Below, piece by piece: positions 24,201-36,233 of a stretch of 64,000 nt of DNA. Origin of the DNA: Trichostrongylus colubriformis (Eukaryota > Nematoda > Chromadorea > Rhabditida > Trichostrongylidae). How positions within the stretch are numbered: the stretch's first letter is position 1; each line of letters starts with the position of its first letter. The position numbers were made by a program, and so were the translations under genes. The notes below the pieces were generated by a model. It was given only the letters and a program-made list of their open reading frames with translations. It searched no databases and was not told the DNA's origin. The stretch is from NCBI GenBank assembly GCA_963978905.1, contig OZ022260.1:6623725-6687724 (forward strand), in the 5' to 3' direction.

Positions 24201-27200
24201 CGTGATAATGACTGAAAGTTGGGGCGCCGCCTCCCCACTCGGGCGTTGAAGCGTGCAGTTTGATTTGAAGCGCGCTAGAATCGCAATAGTGCCAAAAAGC
24301 GCATTTTTGGAGCGTTCTTCACCACACATCTCTTCGAAGCTCTAATGTGCGTTCACAGAGGACGGTGTTTTTCGAATACTCTTTCCCTCCTTGCCCGTCT
24401 CCCACTGCCTTTAATCGATAAAGTAAATTTTGGAATGAAACGGGTTACAAACCATTTGTCATGAGTCCGAAAGCCCGTGTGCGCTCTTATGTGTCAACTG
24501 AATTGTGCCTTTCGCTTTCCGTTTACAATCTCGTTAGTATGGTACTTCTTGACATCGTATTCCCGTAACCTAATCTGTTTACTCAGGCCCTCTTACTCTC
24601 GTTCATTCTCGACGATGCCATCGCGATTGCTGTGGCACACCTCTCTACTGCATCGCTGTGACGCCTTGTCGAGTATAAATGCTCCCTTAGTGGTAACGAG
24701 TTCGTTGTACAGAAATTGACTAGTAGTCACCACGCCCGCGCTTACTCCAAAAAGACATCATGACGCACATATTTTGATGTTTAAAGTTCTCTTACTGGAA
24801 AATCACCTCGAAAAATTTGTCTCTTATTTAGTGATTTCTGATCTCATAAGCTTTTCAGCTGTTTATTCGTACTGCGGAACGGCTACACTTCGCCGATGAT
24901 CATCCGGGCTTTGTTACAAATATGGAGGGGGCTTCATATGAGTTCCCGGTGAATGTTGGTGCCAATGGGACCGATTCACTACCCATGACAGGTTGGAAGT
25001 TTCTCTTTTAGAATCTGCAGCTCAGCATTTCGCCGTGATTATCAGTGAATCCAATAGCGGATGAGAGTTTGTTCAGGGTGCACTGAATCACAGTTGGAGG
25101 CTCTGTCCACCGTTCGAGCGCCATTCGAATGTGCAGTGTCTTTCACTAAGAATAAGATAGGACCAGCTGTAAATATGCTGTCCACGAGGGCTGTGTTCTC
25201 GCCGCGCCACCGTACGTGTGTTCGATATACCTACTCAGTAACTCATACTCGATTCTGAGCTTTACCTTGGTTAAAATCTTTTCATTTAGGCCAATATGCT
25301 TGTGTTATTGAAAGGCAGGAGGCAGGCTATGTACGCCTTGATGTGGTTAATGCACCACAGATGGAATTAAAGATAACAGCGAAATGGCTAGGGGATTCTC
25401 AGGTGTACATTGGATTGTAGTCCTCACATATTCCCGCTTAACAATCGTATACATTCAGGTTGTGGATGCTGCCACGAGCACCACTTTCCACATGGCAATG
25501 CGTGTCCTAGAATCAGAGGTATTTGACTTTTCTGGGGTGACTCTGTAAAATCATAATTGTAGTTGTATTTTTAGGTGCAACTATCTGATGTGGATCACAA
25601 ATCAGTTGTTATATCGGTACAAGCACCGTCCTATCAGTTACGACAGGTGAGTAGTCGAATTAATCGCTTTCGCTGAACAATTGTTTATTTGTGCTGCAGT
25701 GTTGGTTTGGTTCAATTGTAATTCAAAATAATGATATTTTTGAGTGAAATTGTATTGAGCTTGGAAATATTACTGGAGATTTGAACGCACGCTCGCGATA
25801 ATCGGATTAATCGACTGCGCAGTAGATTCTTCGGTAATCGTTTCTGCTTGAACCGCTATGATGCCCACGACGCTACCCTTGAACCCACCCCGACCACGAC
25901 CTTTGAGCTTAGCTGATCGACAAGTAGCTCGGGTGTGCGTGGTTCTGTGTGTCTAGCGGGTGCAGCATCGTGATGGCCCATAGCGTTGCAAAAAGGGTGC
26001 AACTTGAGTAGTTACCTATGGATCTAATGCTCCAATAATGTAGGTGGACTAATCCGATTATTGCGAGGTGTACCTTGCAAAGGATAGGGAGATCGAAAGA
26101 GCATTCAATCCTGCCTTTACAGGTGACCGCCTCTGGATGTGCTGGTGAAATTGTATCCGTATCGGAAACACGTCAACCATCTGGCTCAAACGCTGCTGCC
26201 AATAAATTCTTCCTTGTCAAGGTTCGTGCTGCGTAACACACCCATTTTAGACTGAGCCACCACGAAATCGCATGAAACCGGTTTTCCTCCTTTTCCTAAG
26301 TCGGGTGCACTTCTCGAGATTAGGTTTTTTCAAGAGGAGTATGTAAGAAGATTTAACTATGAAATGAGGTCTACAGAGGATTTCCTTATACGCTACTTAC
26401 TCCTCTTGTGTACCTCCAAATCTCGGCGAGCTGGAAGGGCATTACACTTTGCATGAGGATGAGGAAATCCGAGTCTCCGCGAAAGTTTTTAAAGTTTGTT
26501 TGCCTAAAAAAGCGAATGTCTTCATGGGGGTGAATCGAGTATACGACGATGTTGGAAAAGTTTGATAATCCCAAATGTTTTCAGCTCAACATCAAGTCAG
26601 CTGCGTTGTGGTCTGATCTTTCCGAAAAATGCTCGGTGACAATAGAAAATAGCGTAACAGGACAAACTGTTCACATTCCTGTACGCATTCGAATAGTTGG
26701 TCAAGCAGCTAAACAAGTATACAACGGTAGGTGCTTTCTGTAGACCACTTTTTATCGACTGATGTCAACCGTCACCACTCTGTAATTTCGAGATGTTGCG
26801 ATTTCGCATGCGAACCCATGGGATAGCTGAGTCGCGTATGAAGTCGCTTTATTGCTGAATCGCCAAAACGCGAAGTTGCAAAGTATGACATCAGCACAAG
26901 AGGAAAATATCTATCAAGATCAAGTATTTAATTCTGATTCAAATTAATTTTCAGCGTTGGACAGTGCGGGCTTTGTGGATTTTGTTTTAATATTCCTACA
27001 GCATTACTCATGGATTATCCCTTCGCTAATGTGGCTTTGTGCTCTTGGAGTGATTACCATTGCTGGTAGGGCTTGATGGCTGTCAGACAAACCAGTCCTG
27101 TCATCCTTTCCCAGAGTCATGTGATATTTTCAGCGTACTGGTTCATTCGGCGACGAGTATGGGAAAAAGAAGGTACTTTCAATGATACTTTACGTTCACC

Positions 27201-28331
27201 AATGTCATCATCAACGCTGAGTCGCCCGTCGATGTCTGTGCAAAGCTCACCAAGTGGGTTATCTTTCATGTGTTGTAAAGAGCTGTTTACGTCCCTCACA
27301 CCTACGACCCCTTCTCCAGAAGAAGCGCCTACGCTCATTTCATAACCGATTCTACCCATTAAATCATCAATACGATCTCTCAGCCCTAGACACTCCCTCG
27401 ATATGATACTTGCATCGCGCATTTGAACTTAATTAATGTTCTCATCCTCCTAAATGTTTTTTCCAAGCACAATTAAAGCAATGTGACTATTTCTCCATAA
27501 GAAAATAATGAGTTAAAGCATTTTGCGTAGTTCGTTCCCATTTTGGGGTGCGCCGGTGCGCAACGCATCTACTTTCAGTTAGGATCGCAGTGAAAGCGAT
27601 TTGGCTGAAGCAGTAACTGCAGCATGTGCATAAGCATGCATATACAGTCCATTTCGGAGCGCTTGATAGGACGTTAACCACGGAATTGGGTTACTCTCTC
27701 ACCCCATCACCCACTCTCACTCTCGCCACGCACTTTCGCTCTCGCCACTCAGACCACGCCCTATCAAGCGCTCCGAAATGGACTGTAGCATGTGTACGTG
27801 TCCACGGTTTTATCTTCCCTCACGATATCAGCTTCCTAACCGGGGAGACTTGGAAGGTCTAATTAGCTTAGGCGGGCACTTATCCACCATTTCGTGGCCG
27901 AGTCATTCCGGCATGGGTGACGCCACTTGTCTAAGCCAGCATTTGTATGATGGTCATTTATTGAGGCGGGTCAGATGTAGTGGCAGGTGGCAGATAGCAT
28001 TCCTCTCGAGGCCAAATAGCACTCAACCGTCTTTACGGTTTTGAATGGAAATAGAATACATGACGCATCCAAGAAAGTGGTTGACCTACACGAAATGCTT
28101 TACTGAATTGTTTTATTAATGGTATTGTTTCTATTTGTTTCATTTGTACTCCAGCGTTTACTTCTTAGCTCTGTGGTCAATTTTTCATGTTTAGGCTTTT
28201 TCCGTCAGTCACCACTTGGAAAATCAACCCCGATCTTTGGAGACACTATGATGAGCGGTATGAAAGCTCGTCCGATGGGTGCCAAAGGAGAGGCAAACCT
28301 GTGGAGTACCGACGCGAGCAGAAGGACATGA
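15294..28331 (+). CDS. npp-12: nuclear pore membrane glycoprotein 210 (gp210)
   Basis: gp210 is a single-pass pore-membrane protein that lines the nuclear pore in the perinuclear space. In C. elegans it is NPP-12. Exons: 15294-15478, 15544-15683, 16055-16186, 16258-16407, 16463-16539, 16596-16728, 16833-16961, 17015-17196, 17409-17549, 17689-17823, 17903-18055, 18129-18318, 18380-18522, 18577-18682, 18741-18820, 18879-19028, 19092-19193, 19267-19333, 19668-19730, 20085-20233, 20292-20414, 20483-20608, 20674-20804, 21630-21807, 21869-22027, 22089-22244, 22654-22785, 22872-23044, 23100-23262, 23320-23495, 23552-23636, 23711-23965, 24859-24991, 25077-25211, 25290-25402, 25459-25518, 25575-25646, 26123-26221, 26585-26726, 26955-27065, 27134-27253, 28195-28331. 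They sum to 5,586 nt (1,861 aa), divisible by three and close to the known family length. Visible: signal peptide (NILLLFSVIHYSSS), LNVPRVLLPY, STRPDVVSVTPIG, the family signature FEGGPRPWLLDPS, BIG2-type domains (for example GSGLYDWSVDDTTVCSVD near residue 470), one transmembrane segment (IIPSLMWLCALGVITIA, near residue 1760) and a short tail ending LWSTDASRRT. The last junction (27253 to 28195) and the 63-nt exon at 19668 are the least certain. Confidence 0.93.
19601..19860. mobile_element. inverted-repeat element arms flanking a gp210 exon
   Basis: The 20-bp arm GTCGATTGGTCGGATTTTCG at 19605-19624 is matched with one mismatch by the complement at 19833-19852. Further inward, the left side (GCGGCGTCAGCACGACTTG) and right side (GTGCCGCTCACCGCGGGTGA) resemble the arms of family B MITEs. 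The usual family core is absent. In its place is unrelated sequence holding the 63-nt gp210 exon at 19668-19730. Runs of C flank both ends. Confidence 0.6.
20805..21629. other. long gp210 intron with repeat-like sequence
   Basis: This 825-nt intron carries CGGTTAGGTCAGGTCATCC near 20890 and a rough complement CACCTAACCGAAAGACC near 21200, plus a G run near 21330. It looks like a decayed inverted-repeat insertion. No coding exon is needed for the gp210 phase here. Confidence 0.4.
22281..22320 (+). repeat. 20-bp perfect tandem duplication in a gp210 intron
   Basis: The 20-mer GTATTTTACTAACTTGCTCA occurs twice head to tail. It contains CTAAC, similar to a branch-point sequence, and lies 37 nt past the donor of the preceding exon. 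Confidence 0.8.
25793..26070. mobile_element. inverted-repeat element in a gp210 intron
   Basis: CTCGCGATAATCGGATTAAT at the left end is matched by the complement of ACTAATCCGATTATTGCGAG at the right end, with one or two differences over about 22 bp. The interior (about 230 bp) has no frame. It is a MITE of a family not otherwise seen in the window. Confidence 0.65.
27655..27785. mobile_element. TA-flanked MITE, family A copy 2
   Basis: A 131-bp element begins CAGTCCATTTCGGAGCGCTT and ends with the complement GCGCTCCGAAATGGACTG, both flanked by TA. It lies in the last gp210 intron (27254-28194). It is the cleanest copy of family A here; the core is CACTCTC-rich. Confidence 0.85.
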
Positions 28332-29840
28332 GACGGGTTTGTTGTTGAGAACTGGTCCTCACCTTCCTCAATCATCCAGCGATCCCATGCAATTGGTGGT
28401 TTCCCCCGCTGTCTTTGTTCCCCCTCGTAGATTTATCGCTCAGACGTCTGACCTCACACAATGGCGTGATCGTCCCTCTTTAGGAATCGATTTACTGTCG
28501 GCCCAGTTCAACGAGAGGCTGTTATCGCTTTCATCTCCACTGCACTTTTTGTTGTTTTGGTATATGCTTACGGTATTTTCCTATGTTTTCAACTGACCTA
28601 ACGTTGCTCATCTTGTCTTTTTCCTTGTTCAATTATTGGATTGTAAAAAAGTTCGTTGTTCCAGTTGTTTTCTTATCTAAATCCATCTATATGGGTTGAT
28701 ACTCACATTTCACTGCTCTCGGTTTTGTTTTCCTTATTGTTTATGTACGTGTACTTTTCCACTTTATTATAACGACTGTTTCGGTTTTTTAATTGAGCAG
28801 ATGTGTGAGTCTATTCCACTTCTTTTGCCGGTTAGTTGTTGTTTTTTGATCTTTCTGATGAGATACAGAATGAAGAGCGTTGTTGAATGTGTTGCTGAAA
28901 CTGGAAGGGTATCGGGAACGGTATAAAGGAATGTAAGAAGAATGGTCATTAATAAAATAGTGTCGCGAAGACGCCATCGCGAAGTGGTCCTGGCACGATT
29001 TGTGGCGTTGATGCGCGCCAACGTCTTGGTAACCAACGTTTGAAACGGGAGCCGTACCTCTGCCGTGTTCATGTCCAATTATCTCTCGGAATATTTAATT
29101 CCTTAATGACATGCTGTGAGATCCAATGCTTGGAAGGTTCTTAATGGGTTCCGTGCTAACCATATAGAATTGCATGTGTGTGGCATTGCCAGGCATGCGG
29201 CGTATTTCCGCTTTGGGGGCGTTCTAAGTATTTTTATGTTTCGTTTCTGACCCGTCGAACACCTTTTTTGTTCTTCAATTAATCCTTTTCTGTACTTTAA
29301 TGGCTTTCCGCCCTGATGACTGCTTTCCGCCGTTTGGAAAATCTGGTGTGCTAGTAAGCTCATGCCTGGTCCGATGATGTATGTGCCAACATGATGGAAC
29401 ATGCTTACTTTTGAGATTTCCATGTTCTCATCTTTTTACAGGATTTACCCTAAAAATCATTATCACGGCATTCATTTGTTTATCAAAGGCTTATCCGCTC
29501 AGATTTTTCATTGCAAACGGTTAAAACATGGTTTTCCATGGATTACACGTCTTGCTGTATCGAATTGTGTCTAGCGTTCAGGAGGCTTCCAATTCATTGA
29601 ACACTGAGTGCTCTCATTTGGCTAACAAATTGAGAGCATCTGTTTAAAGTTGTTCTAACGTGCTCCATGGCAACCATACACAATATCATTTTCTATCGCT
29701 CTTCATGTTTTATCATTAATGCAGCTTTGAATGCATGTCACATTAGTTGTTCATCCCATGCACATATCTTTAGTAATATTTTCGTTCATTTTTTTCGTTC
29801 TGACTGCTGTGCTCTTAATTCATTTCTTTCTCCTCAGAAA
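28332..29840. other. spacer between gp210 and the next gene
   Basis: About 1.5 kb, T-rich on the plus strand, with no supported exon. It presumably contains the gp210 3' UTR and the promoter or outron of the downstream gene. The last bases (29832-29840, tctcctcag) look like a splice or trans-splice acceptor 3 nt before the next ATG. Confidence 0.45.
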
Positions 29841-32800
29841 ATGGGCGAGGATGCTCAGCTAGAGGAAGCTGATGAGGGCTATGGCTTATCGCCAGCACTT
29901 GACGAATCACTCAAGTTTGACGACGAAGCTGATAGATGGATTTGCTCCATCGATGGGGTGATTAATATTGTTTATTAAATAGAATCATATTTTTTGTCAG
30001 TTCTAAGAAGGAAAAGGAATATCGCTCATCCATCCTGCGTTTGTCTCTCATGCATTGAACGTTTCGAGGCCCAATGATATTGCACTAAAGCCGCTTTCAT
30101 ACTTTGCTGCACCGGTGCCGCAAAGTATGAATGCGGCCCTAAGTAGAATCCGTTTTGGGCCCTGGAACGTACCACTGGCGATGTAACCTTCGAGTGAATT
30201 TACTATTGTGGAGTTGTGATCGATAATCCTACTATATATAATTCGCTTAGTATGTCTGTGTGTGTATGTGTGTATGTGTGTGTGTCCGTCTGTGTGTCAC
30301 GAAATTCATATCTCGCGTCGCACCAAAGCTGGGAAGCTGTATTTTACAAGTGATATAGGGGGTGCCAAGGGAACCTCAGCGGTGGTGGACCGAAAGTGAG
30401 AGCAGCTGATAGGGGCTGATAAGGAGCCTCGGAAGGCAAATGCCGCCAAATCCGTTTCGCCTTTCGGGTTGATCCCTGAGCGCTGACACTCATAGGTGTT
30501 GTACGGGGTGGGACAGGGACATTAATGGTGGGTGACCCGCATTGATAACGGCTGATAAGATACAATAAGGAGCGTGAAATGGCTAGAGTCGTCGAATCCG
30601 TTTCGCCTTTCGGGTTGATCCCAAAGCGCTGACACTCATAGGTGTTTTGCGGGATGAGGCGGGAACATTATCAGCGGGTGATCCAACTTGAGAAAGATTG
30701 ATAAGATACGATAAGGAACGTGGAATGGCTAGAGTCGTCGACTCTGTTTCGCCTTTCGGGTTGATCTCAGAGCGTTGACACTCATAGGTGTTTAACAGGG
30801 TTGGCCAGGGACATTAATGGTGGGTGATCCAAATTGATAACGCTTGATGAGATACGATAAGGAGCGTAAAAAGGCTAGAGTCGTTGAATCCGTTTCGCTT
30901 TTCGCATTGGTCCCGGAGCGTTCATACTTACAGGTGTTTTGTGGAGCGGAACGGGGACATCAATAGTGGGTGATCCAAACTGATAATGGTTGATAAGATT
31001 CGATTAGGAGCGTGAGAAGGAAAATGTCACCGAGGCCAGTACGCTTTTGCGCCTAACAGTAGAATGTTTACATTCGCAGGTATTGTAGGGTACGGGAACC
31101 TAAGTGATAGCGGCTTACGGTGGCTGATAATAACCGTTAGGGATCGGATGGGATGATCCCTTACATCGCCTGCTACTACCACACGACCGCTTCAGCAAGA
31201 TCGTCTGATGCACAGTGCCATTAGGTGAACATATTTTGTTTATGTTCTGATATCAATGGCCGATGTTCGACCGCTGAATTGCCTGGCGTTCCAAAGAATG
31301 GTGAATTTTTCTTGATACTGCGAACTACATTGATCACCATGATACACCTATTTTTGTGATAGCAAAGCGAGCAGTTCACTAGGAATTATTTTCTAATGCG
31401 GTACTGGCAGCAACAGTGGGTATCGACCGCTAGACTATGTAAAATTCCAAATAGTGAAACATGTACACGGAAACGATAAACGTCGATAATCGGGGTGCGG
31501 ATCTACCATCAATGTGTAGGAATTAGATGCTCAGCAAGTAAACATTGTTACCAATCATACAATCGAACACAAAACTATCGATGTCTAAACTATCCAAACT
31601 CCCAATGATGACCTAAACCAGTTGACACACTACTGCGCGCGTTACATGTCGATGACGTGCAAAGTGGGTTCGATGCAAAGCGACTGAAGCATATTGGGGA
31701 ATACCGAAATGCTTTCTTACCACGCCATCTTCTCTGCTTTTATCCAAATAAATAGCTCAGCTGCAAGCAGAGGAAGGGAAATTTCCATTCAACTCCATAC
31801 ACAGCTGTGGTCGTGCCGAACGAACCCATGTTGCACAACAATGTCATGAATCGCGCGCGGTAGTGTGCGCCTGCCAGCTGGTATTCCAATATTTCCGTTC
31901 TTTTCAGTCATGCATAACGAGCAAAGCGCGTCCGTGTATAGAAGAAGAGCTTCTCCCATGCTCTGAGATTAGTACGGACGGGAAACGAGCGTCGCGGGCT
32001 GTTTCGAAGGAATCGTCTTCGGCGTTTTTTACAATGGTTCTTGATGACAGTCAAGCTCTGTTTCGAAATGTTTCGAGGAGGCAGCAATCCAATTCAAATG
32101 AAAGTCGACTACCCTCAAAGATTATTCTGCCACAACCTTTGGATACATCGACGAAGAAAGACCGATCGCCCATGATTCGACAAAAACATCGTCCGAAATC
32201 GACTGTCGTTGCACGCCGTGAAATAAGCCCGATTCCTCGTGTTTCCAGCATTGACTGCTTGCAGAAGTCCGTCGGTAGCTCAACCCAGGTGAGCTCGGTT
32301 ACTTCCTCAGTTTACTTTTCTCCCTTTTTTTATCACGAACTGGCCAGTGATGTCTCTGTCAATTTAAATAACTAAACGCGATCTTATCCGAGCTCGAAGA
32401 GCACTGACGTAATCGAGAACTGAGGCCGACGCCATTTAACTTATCAATTCTTCATCCTTCCAAGGATTGTTTATGTGTTCATTCAGGTATATGACCCCCT
32501 TCGACGAGCCTCAAGTCAGATATCTATGTCTGTTGAAAATGGCTTCGATGCTGAATTGAAAAGGCAGGGTGACAAGTTGATGAATGGTCTTAAAGCCATT
32601 TTAAAAGAAAGAATTGCCCAAGAGAATCGGCCTCGGCTACCATCCAACCCCTCGACTCAACCTACACTGGTCACGGTACGTCTTAAACATGGTGAACAGG
32701 TAGCATTACTTCTACGCTCACTTGGGCTCTTTAAGGCGCTATCGTCTCGTGCTAACAGTGTGAGCACGGTGTCAACAGGACGTGATCCACTGACGAACGA

Positions 32801-35800
32801 GGTCCGTCTACTTCGAGAGGCTTTAGACGGATTTGAGCTAGCTGGTCGAGCACGAGCTGGCAACTCACCTCTACCGCGAGGAGACGAGACTATTCCAGAT
32901 TCATTCACGATGCCTGATGAAGTGTTAGTTACAGCATCAAATTTTATTTTTTTTTTTGGCTGCCGATGATGTTATATAGTAATTTCTTAACTAAACGCGA
33001 TCTTATTCGAGTTGGTTAGCCAACGCTGACATAATCGAGAACTGAGGCGGTGAAATTTGGTGGATCACGTTACTTTTATAAGGATATCTTCGGTGAACAT
33101 GAAAGTTATTCAGAGTCTCACTGGAAAGACCTGCTAGTGGATCGCGCGGCACGTCTGCTGTGGAGCAAGCTCGACTGAGCTCTCGCGGTTCTATACAGCT
33201 TCTTACCGAAAAGCCAATTCGGGTTACTGAACATAGCTCTAATGCTTTACGACAGTTTGCTGATCGACTTTCTGAGAAGCACCTGAGAGAGCAAGGTGTC
33301 AACACTCACAAAGGTGAGTTTCCTGGTCAGTTTCGATCATTCATTACATGTTTCGTGAGAAGGGACGAACTGTTCACTTCTAACTTGTTATAATCATTGT
33401 CATGTCGCTTAGTGATAAGCCTTATGCACGAGATGTTCTGTAATCAATTTTTATAGTTCCCGTTCGTCATGTGGTTATTACACATCGTGTGAAACATGAA
33501 TTGAGTCACGGTCATGACCGAGATCGTTTCCATTTCACTTCGCTTCAATCTGACGAATGGCCTCGCTTCCAACCATTCAAACTGAAATCCACTGTTGACG
33601 ACAGTCAACCGTTGCTAGATATCGACTCGGTACCACATCTTGGCAAACGCGATGAAGCGTAAGTGTCCTAATAAAAGTAAAATAATAAATCTGAATCCAA
33701 TAAATTTATTGCCACATTCAATGTATTTTTGTAGACGGAAGGCGGCTTTTGATGGTGCTGCCGTCCGAACTACCATTCATGGACCTCCAGAGGAAGATAG
33801 TGATCACTTTGTAAAGCAGCGAAAAACTGTTTGTAAAAAGCGTGGCAGGCCTGTCATCATCGGAAGGTCTTTGTATAGTAGAGGCAGAGTACACTTCAGA
33901 CCTCATGTTCGCCATCAGGCGTTACAAAAAAGCTCAGTGGTAGGTTACTCGGCATTCTATCTATGGTCATCAACCCAGATTTCAAGATTGCAGGACTCAC
34001 CACCTGCTGAAGAGGGTGGTGCTGTGTGTGATCGGCACGATGCGGCGGTTATGACTGAAGAACCTGATACTCAAAATCGTCTAGATGGCAAGGGACCAGA
34101 TGTGGATGCTCACGATCAGATTATGAGGGATGAGGATTCGCCACCCGTTCGAAGAAAATCTGCTCATAAGAGAGAACCTTTTGTTGGCTCTGGTCTGAAG
34201 GTAACTAACCATGCTTGCTGTTACGGGTATTACTCATTCTTTTCTTTCTTAGGCTGCGGATACCTTTTCCATTGCTGGTAATCAACAACAGGTCATGAAA
34301 GCGACAAGTACTCGGTTCCAAGAATGGCTCCCATTAGGTTTGTAATGCTTGACTTGGATTAATGTTTCCAAGCTTTTTTATAATTATTAATTAGTAGTAT
34401 TTCAGTGAGAAGTATAATCTACGATTCACGCTGTAAAAATTGCGCACAAGCCCTCCAGAGAGATCTCGCTCGACAGAAACGCTCGCATTCGGAGCAAATG
34501 CGATTGCTGCAACTGTATGTTCGGTTTATAATTACTACCCAAAAACAGGGCAATGCTTTGGCCGACTTCATCTTGGCCCGAATGCTTTTTTTTATATGGT
34601 TACCTGATCGATTTGGCTATATTCCTTTGCTGGTATTTTTCTCTTCCAATTCACATTGTTTAGGGACCTGGATGAGTGCAGAACAGAATCTGAAAGACGA
34701 GAAGTTCGTGACGATATTGCTCGACTCAAGCAGCAGTGGACGAGTAAACATGACCGAGTACTTTTCAACGTGAGTCCTAGTTTAAATTGTATGGTTGGGG
34801 ATGTTTGAAGAGATAGATGGATAGAGTTATGGATGAGGTGATTGGGAGAGGATAGGGTATAAATTTTACATATTATTCAAAATGCGTAGGGAGGGAATTA
34901 CTGGTTTCGAAATTCATTTTGCATAATTTTGAAGCTCTGGTTGTCCGGATATTCAGTCATTGGTCACTTATTGCCGTGACATTTCAGTATGATTACTTTC
35001 AGTTGAATGAGCATATTTCGAAAGGCGGTGTCTGGTCAAAGGTTCAGCAGCTGAGAACAATCTATTCCGCGCTAGTAGCTTGATTTCCTTAAAATTGTCT
35101 AATACAGCTTTTGCTCGCATTTCTTACCTCAGCCTTGAGCTCCTTGCCTTCTTATGCTCTACTGATTAAGTTGATTCTATCAGATTATTACCTCACTCAC
35201 AAATTTTCGTGTCAAATTTGCCATCATAGGTACTTGCTCACTTATTTAGCATATCATTCATTTTTTTCAATTGACTGTATGGAATAGTATTAACTGGATG
35301 TAATCATTTTGCATTTGATGCACATACATTAAATGTATATAGGTGTAACGATATTAGGCAAATTATTGGTTGTCCGTAGGATCAACATTGTATATTGTGT
35401 GCAAAACTTCCAGAGATAAACGGTATTAGTTAGTTTGCTTTTTTCTTTGTGAGCAGTAGTCTTCCTTATGGATATCGATGGTATTCAGTTCTCATTTCGG
35501 TCTTGTTCCAGTACATACTCAGGTATGCAGAATGCGAAAATTGAGGGGTTGCAAAGACGTCCAAAGCAATCGTCGCGGAAAAGTAAGTTCCCCTGTTACC
35601 CATATATTTATGCTGATCTTGCCCAATGAGAATCAATGCAAAGTTCTACGTGAAGAACGTAAGAATCCGGCCAAGATGCAGTCTCGTATTGGCCGAGGGG
35701 CGGGACCTCAGAGTGAATGTCCGCCTCGTCGTTCGCTGCGGTCTGGGACGCGTGAGAACATAAGGTTGCGGGAACAGTCAAACTCTTTTTCTCCGACCGT

Positions 35801-35953
35801 AGCGGACAACAGGGCAGGCAATAACTCTGAGGTACTCCCTCCCACGGCCACCACATTGAGGAGCTGTATCTTGGCCAGATTCTTACTTTTGCGCGTGACC
35901 CTTCGCATGCTTCCTTTGTTAAGCAAATGCAACGTAAATCGATGGGTAACTGA
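29841..35953 (+). CDS. unrecognised basic protein with AT-hook-like motif and coiled coil
   Basis: I do not recognise this protein. Exons: 29841-29957, 31908-32288, 32487-32675, 32736-32923, 33114-33313, 33457-33658, 33735-33939, 33994-34200, 34253-34337, 34406-34514, 34664-34769, 35523-35582, 35631-35831, 35879-35953. They sum to 2,325 nt (774 aa), divisible by three with matching phases. It starts MGEDAQLEEADEGYGLSP behind a tctcctcag acceptor. The middle is Ser/Arg/Pro-rich and likely disordered. KKRGRPVIIGR resembles an AT-hook. Near the C-terminus, residues from CAQALQRDLARQKRSHSEQM and RREVRDDIARLKQQW should form a coiled coil with two Cys just before it. It ends RDPSHASFVKQMQRKSMGN. 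No membrane segment is seen. The last three exons are the least certain. It could be a chromatin or centrosome-type scaffold, but nothing here proves that. Confidence 0.6.
30088..30138. repeat. short inverted repeat (family D) in intron 1
   Basis: AGCCGCTTTCATACTTTG is followed by its near complement CAAAGTATGAATGCGGCC. The same arms occur in the element at 38230-38337 and once, as a half, near 40912. It is a very small dispersed inverted repeat. Confidence 0.6.
30345..31160 (+). repeat. satellite-like tandem array, unit about 150 bp, in an intron
   Basis: The landmark GTTTCGCCTTTCGGGTTGAT recurs at about 30450, 30600 and 30749, and degenerates at about 30892 and 31043. It is followed each time by GCTGACACTCATAGGTGTT or a variant. 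Spacing is 143-151 bp, giving about five units with decay toward the right end. A TG-rich run (about 30251-30298) and a CACGAAATTCATATCTCG segment precede it. The array is inside the 1.95-kb first intron of the unrecognised gene. Confidence 0.8.
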
Positions 35954-36148
35954 GAAACTCATTTTTTCTGCACGATTCCTCTAAGTCCATGACAGGTAGC
36001 GATTTGTTGTCACGAAAGCATTCATAAACAGACGATAACAAGCGCAAAAAAGCTGCGGCATTGGAACTTGTGAAGTAGACGTCTGTTTTTTTTTTTGTTG
36101 TCAACAAAACAACAACGATGCATTGGACCAACTTTTATTTTTTGAATT

Positions 36149-36180
36149 TATAAAATAAAATAAAAAGAAGAAGGTTTATT
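36149..36180. terminator. poly(A) signals of two convergent genes
   Basis: On the plus strand AAAATAAAATAAAAAG follows the stop at 35953 by about 200 nt. On the minus strand AATAAA (complement of 36175-36180) lies 54 nt past the kinase stop at 36234. The two genes are tail to tail with 280 bp between stop codons. Confidence 0.5.
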
Positions 36181-36233
36181 TCGAAGTGATTAGATATGTG
36201 TTTCTTGTTCTAAGTTGTCATCTAGTTCGTTGA

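Noticed and set aside
30251..30298. CRISPR-like or regulatory array at the TG-rich run and following repeats
   Set aside because: Repeats are 143-151 bp units with no short repeat-spacer pattern, inside a nematode intron.
33640..34281. A 213-codon plus-strand open frame as its own gene
   Set aside because: It is two exons of the unknown gene (33735-33939, 33994-34200) plus readable short introns; the donors and acceptors are good.
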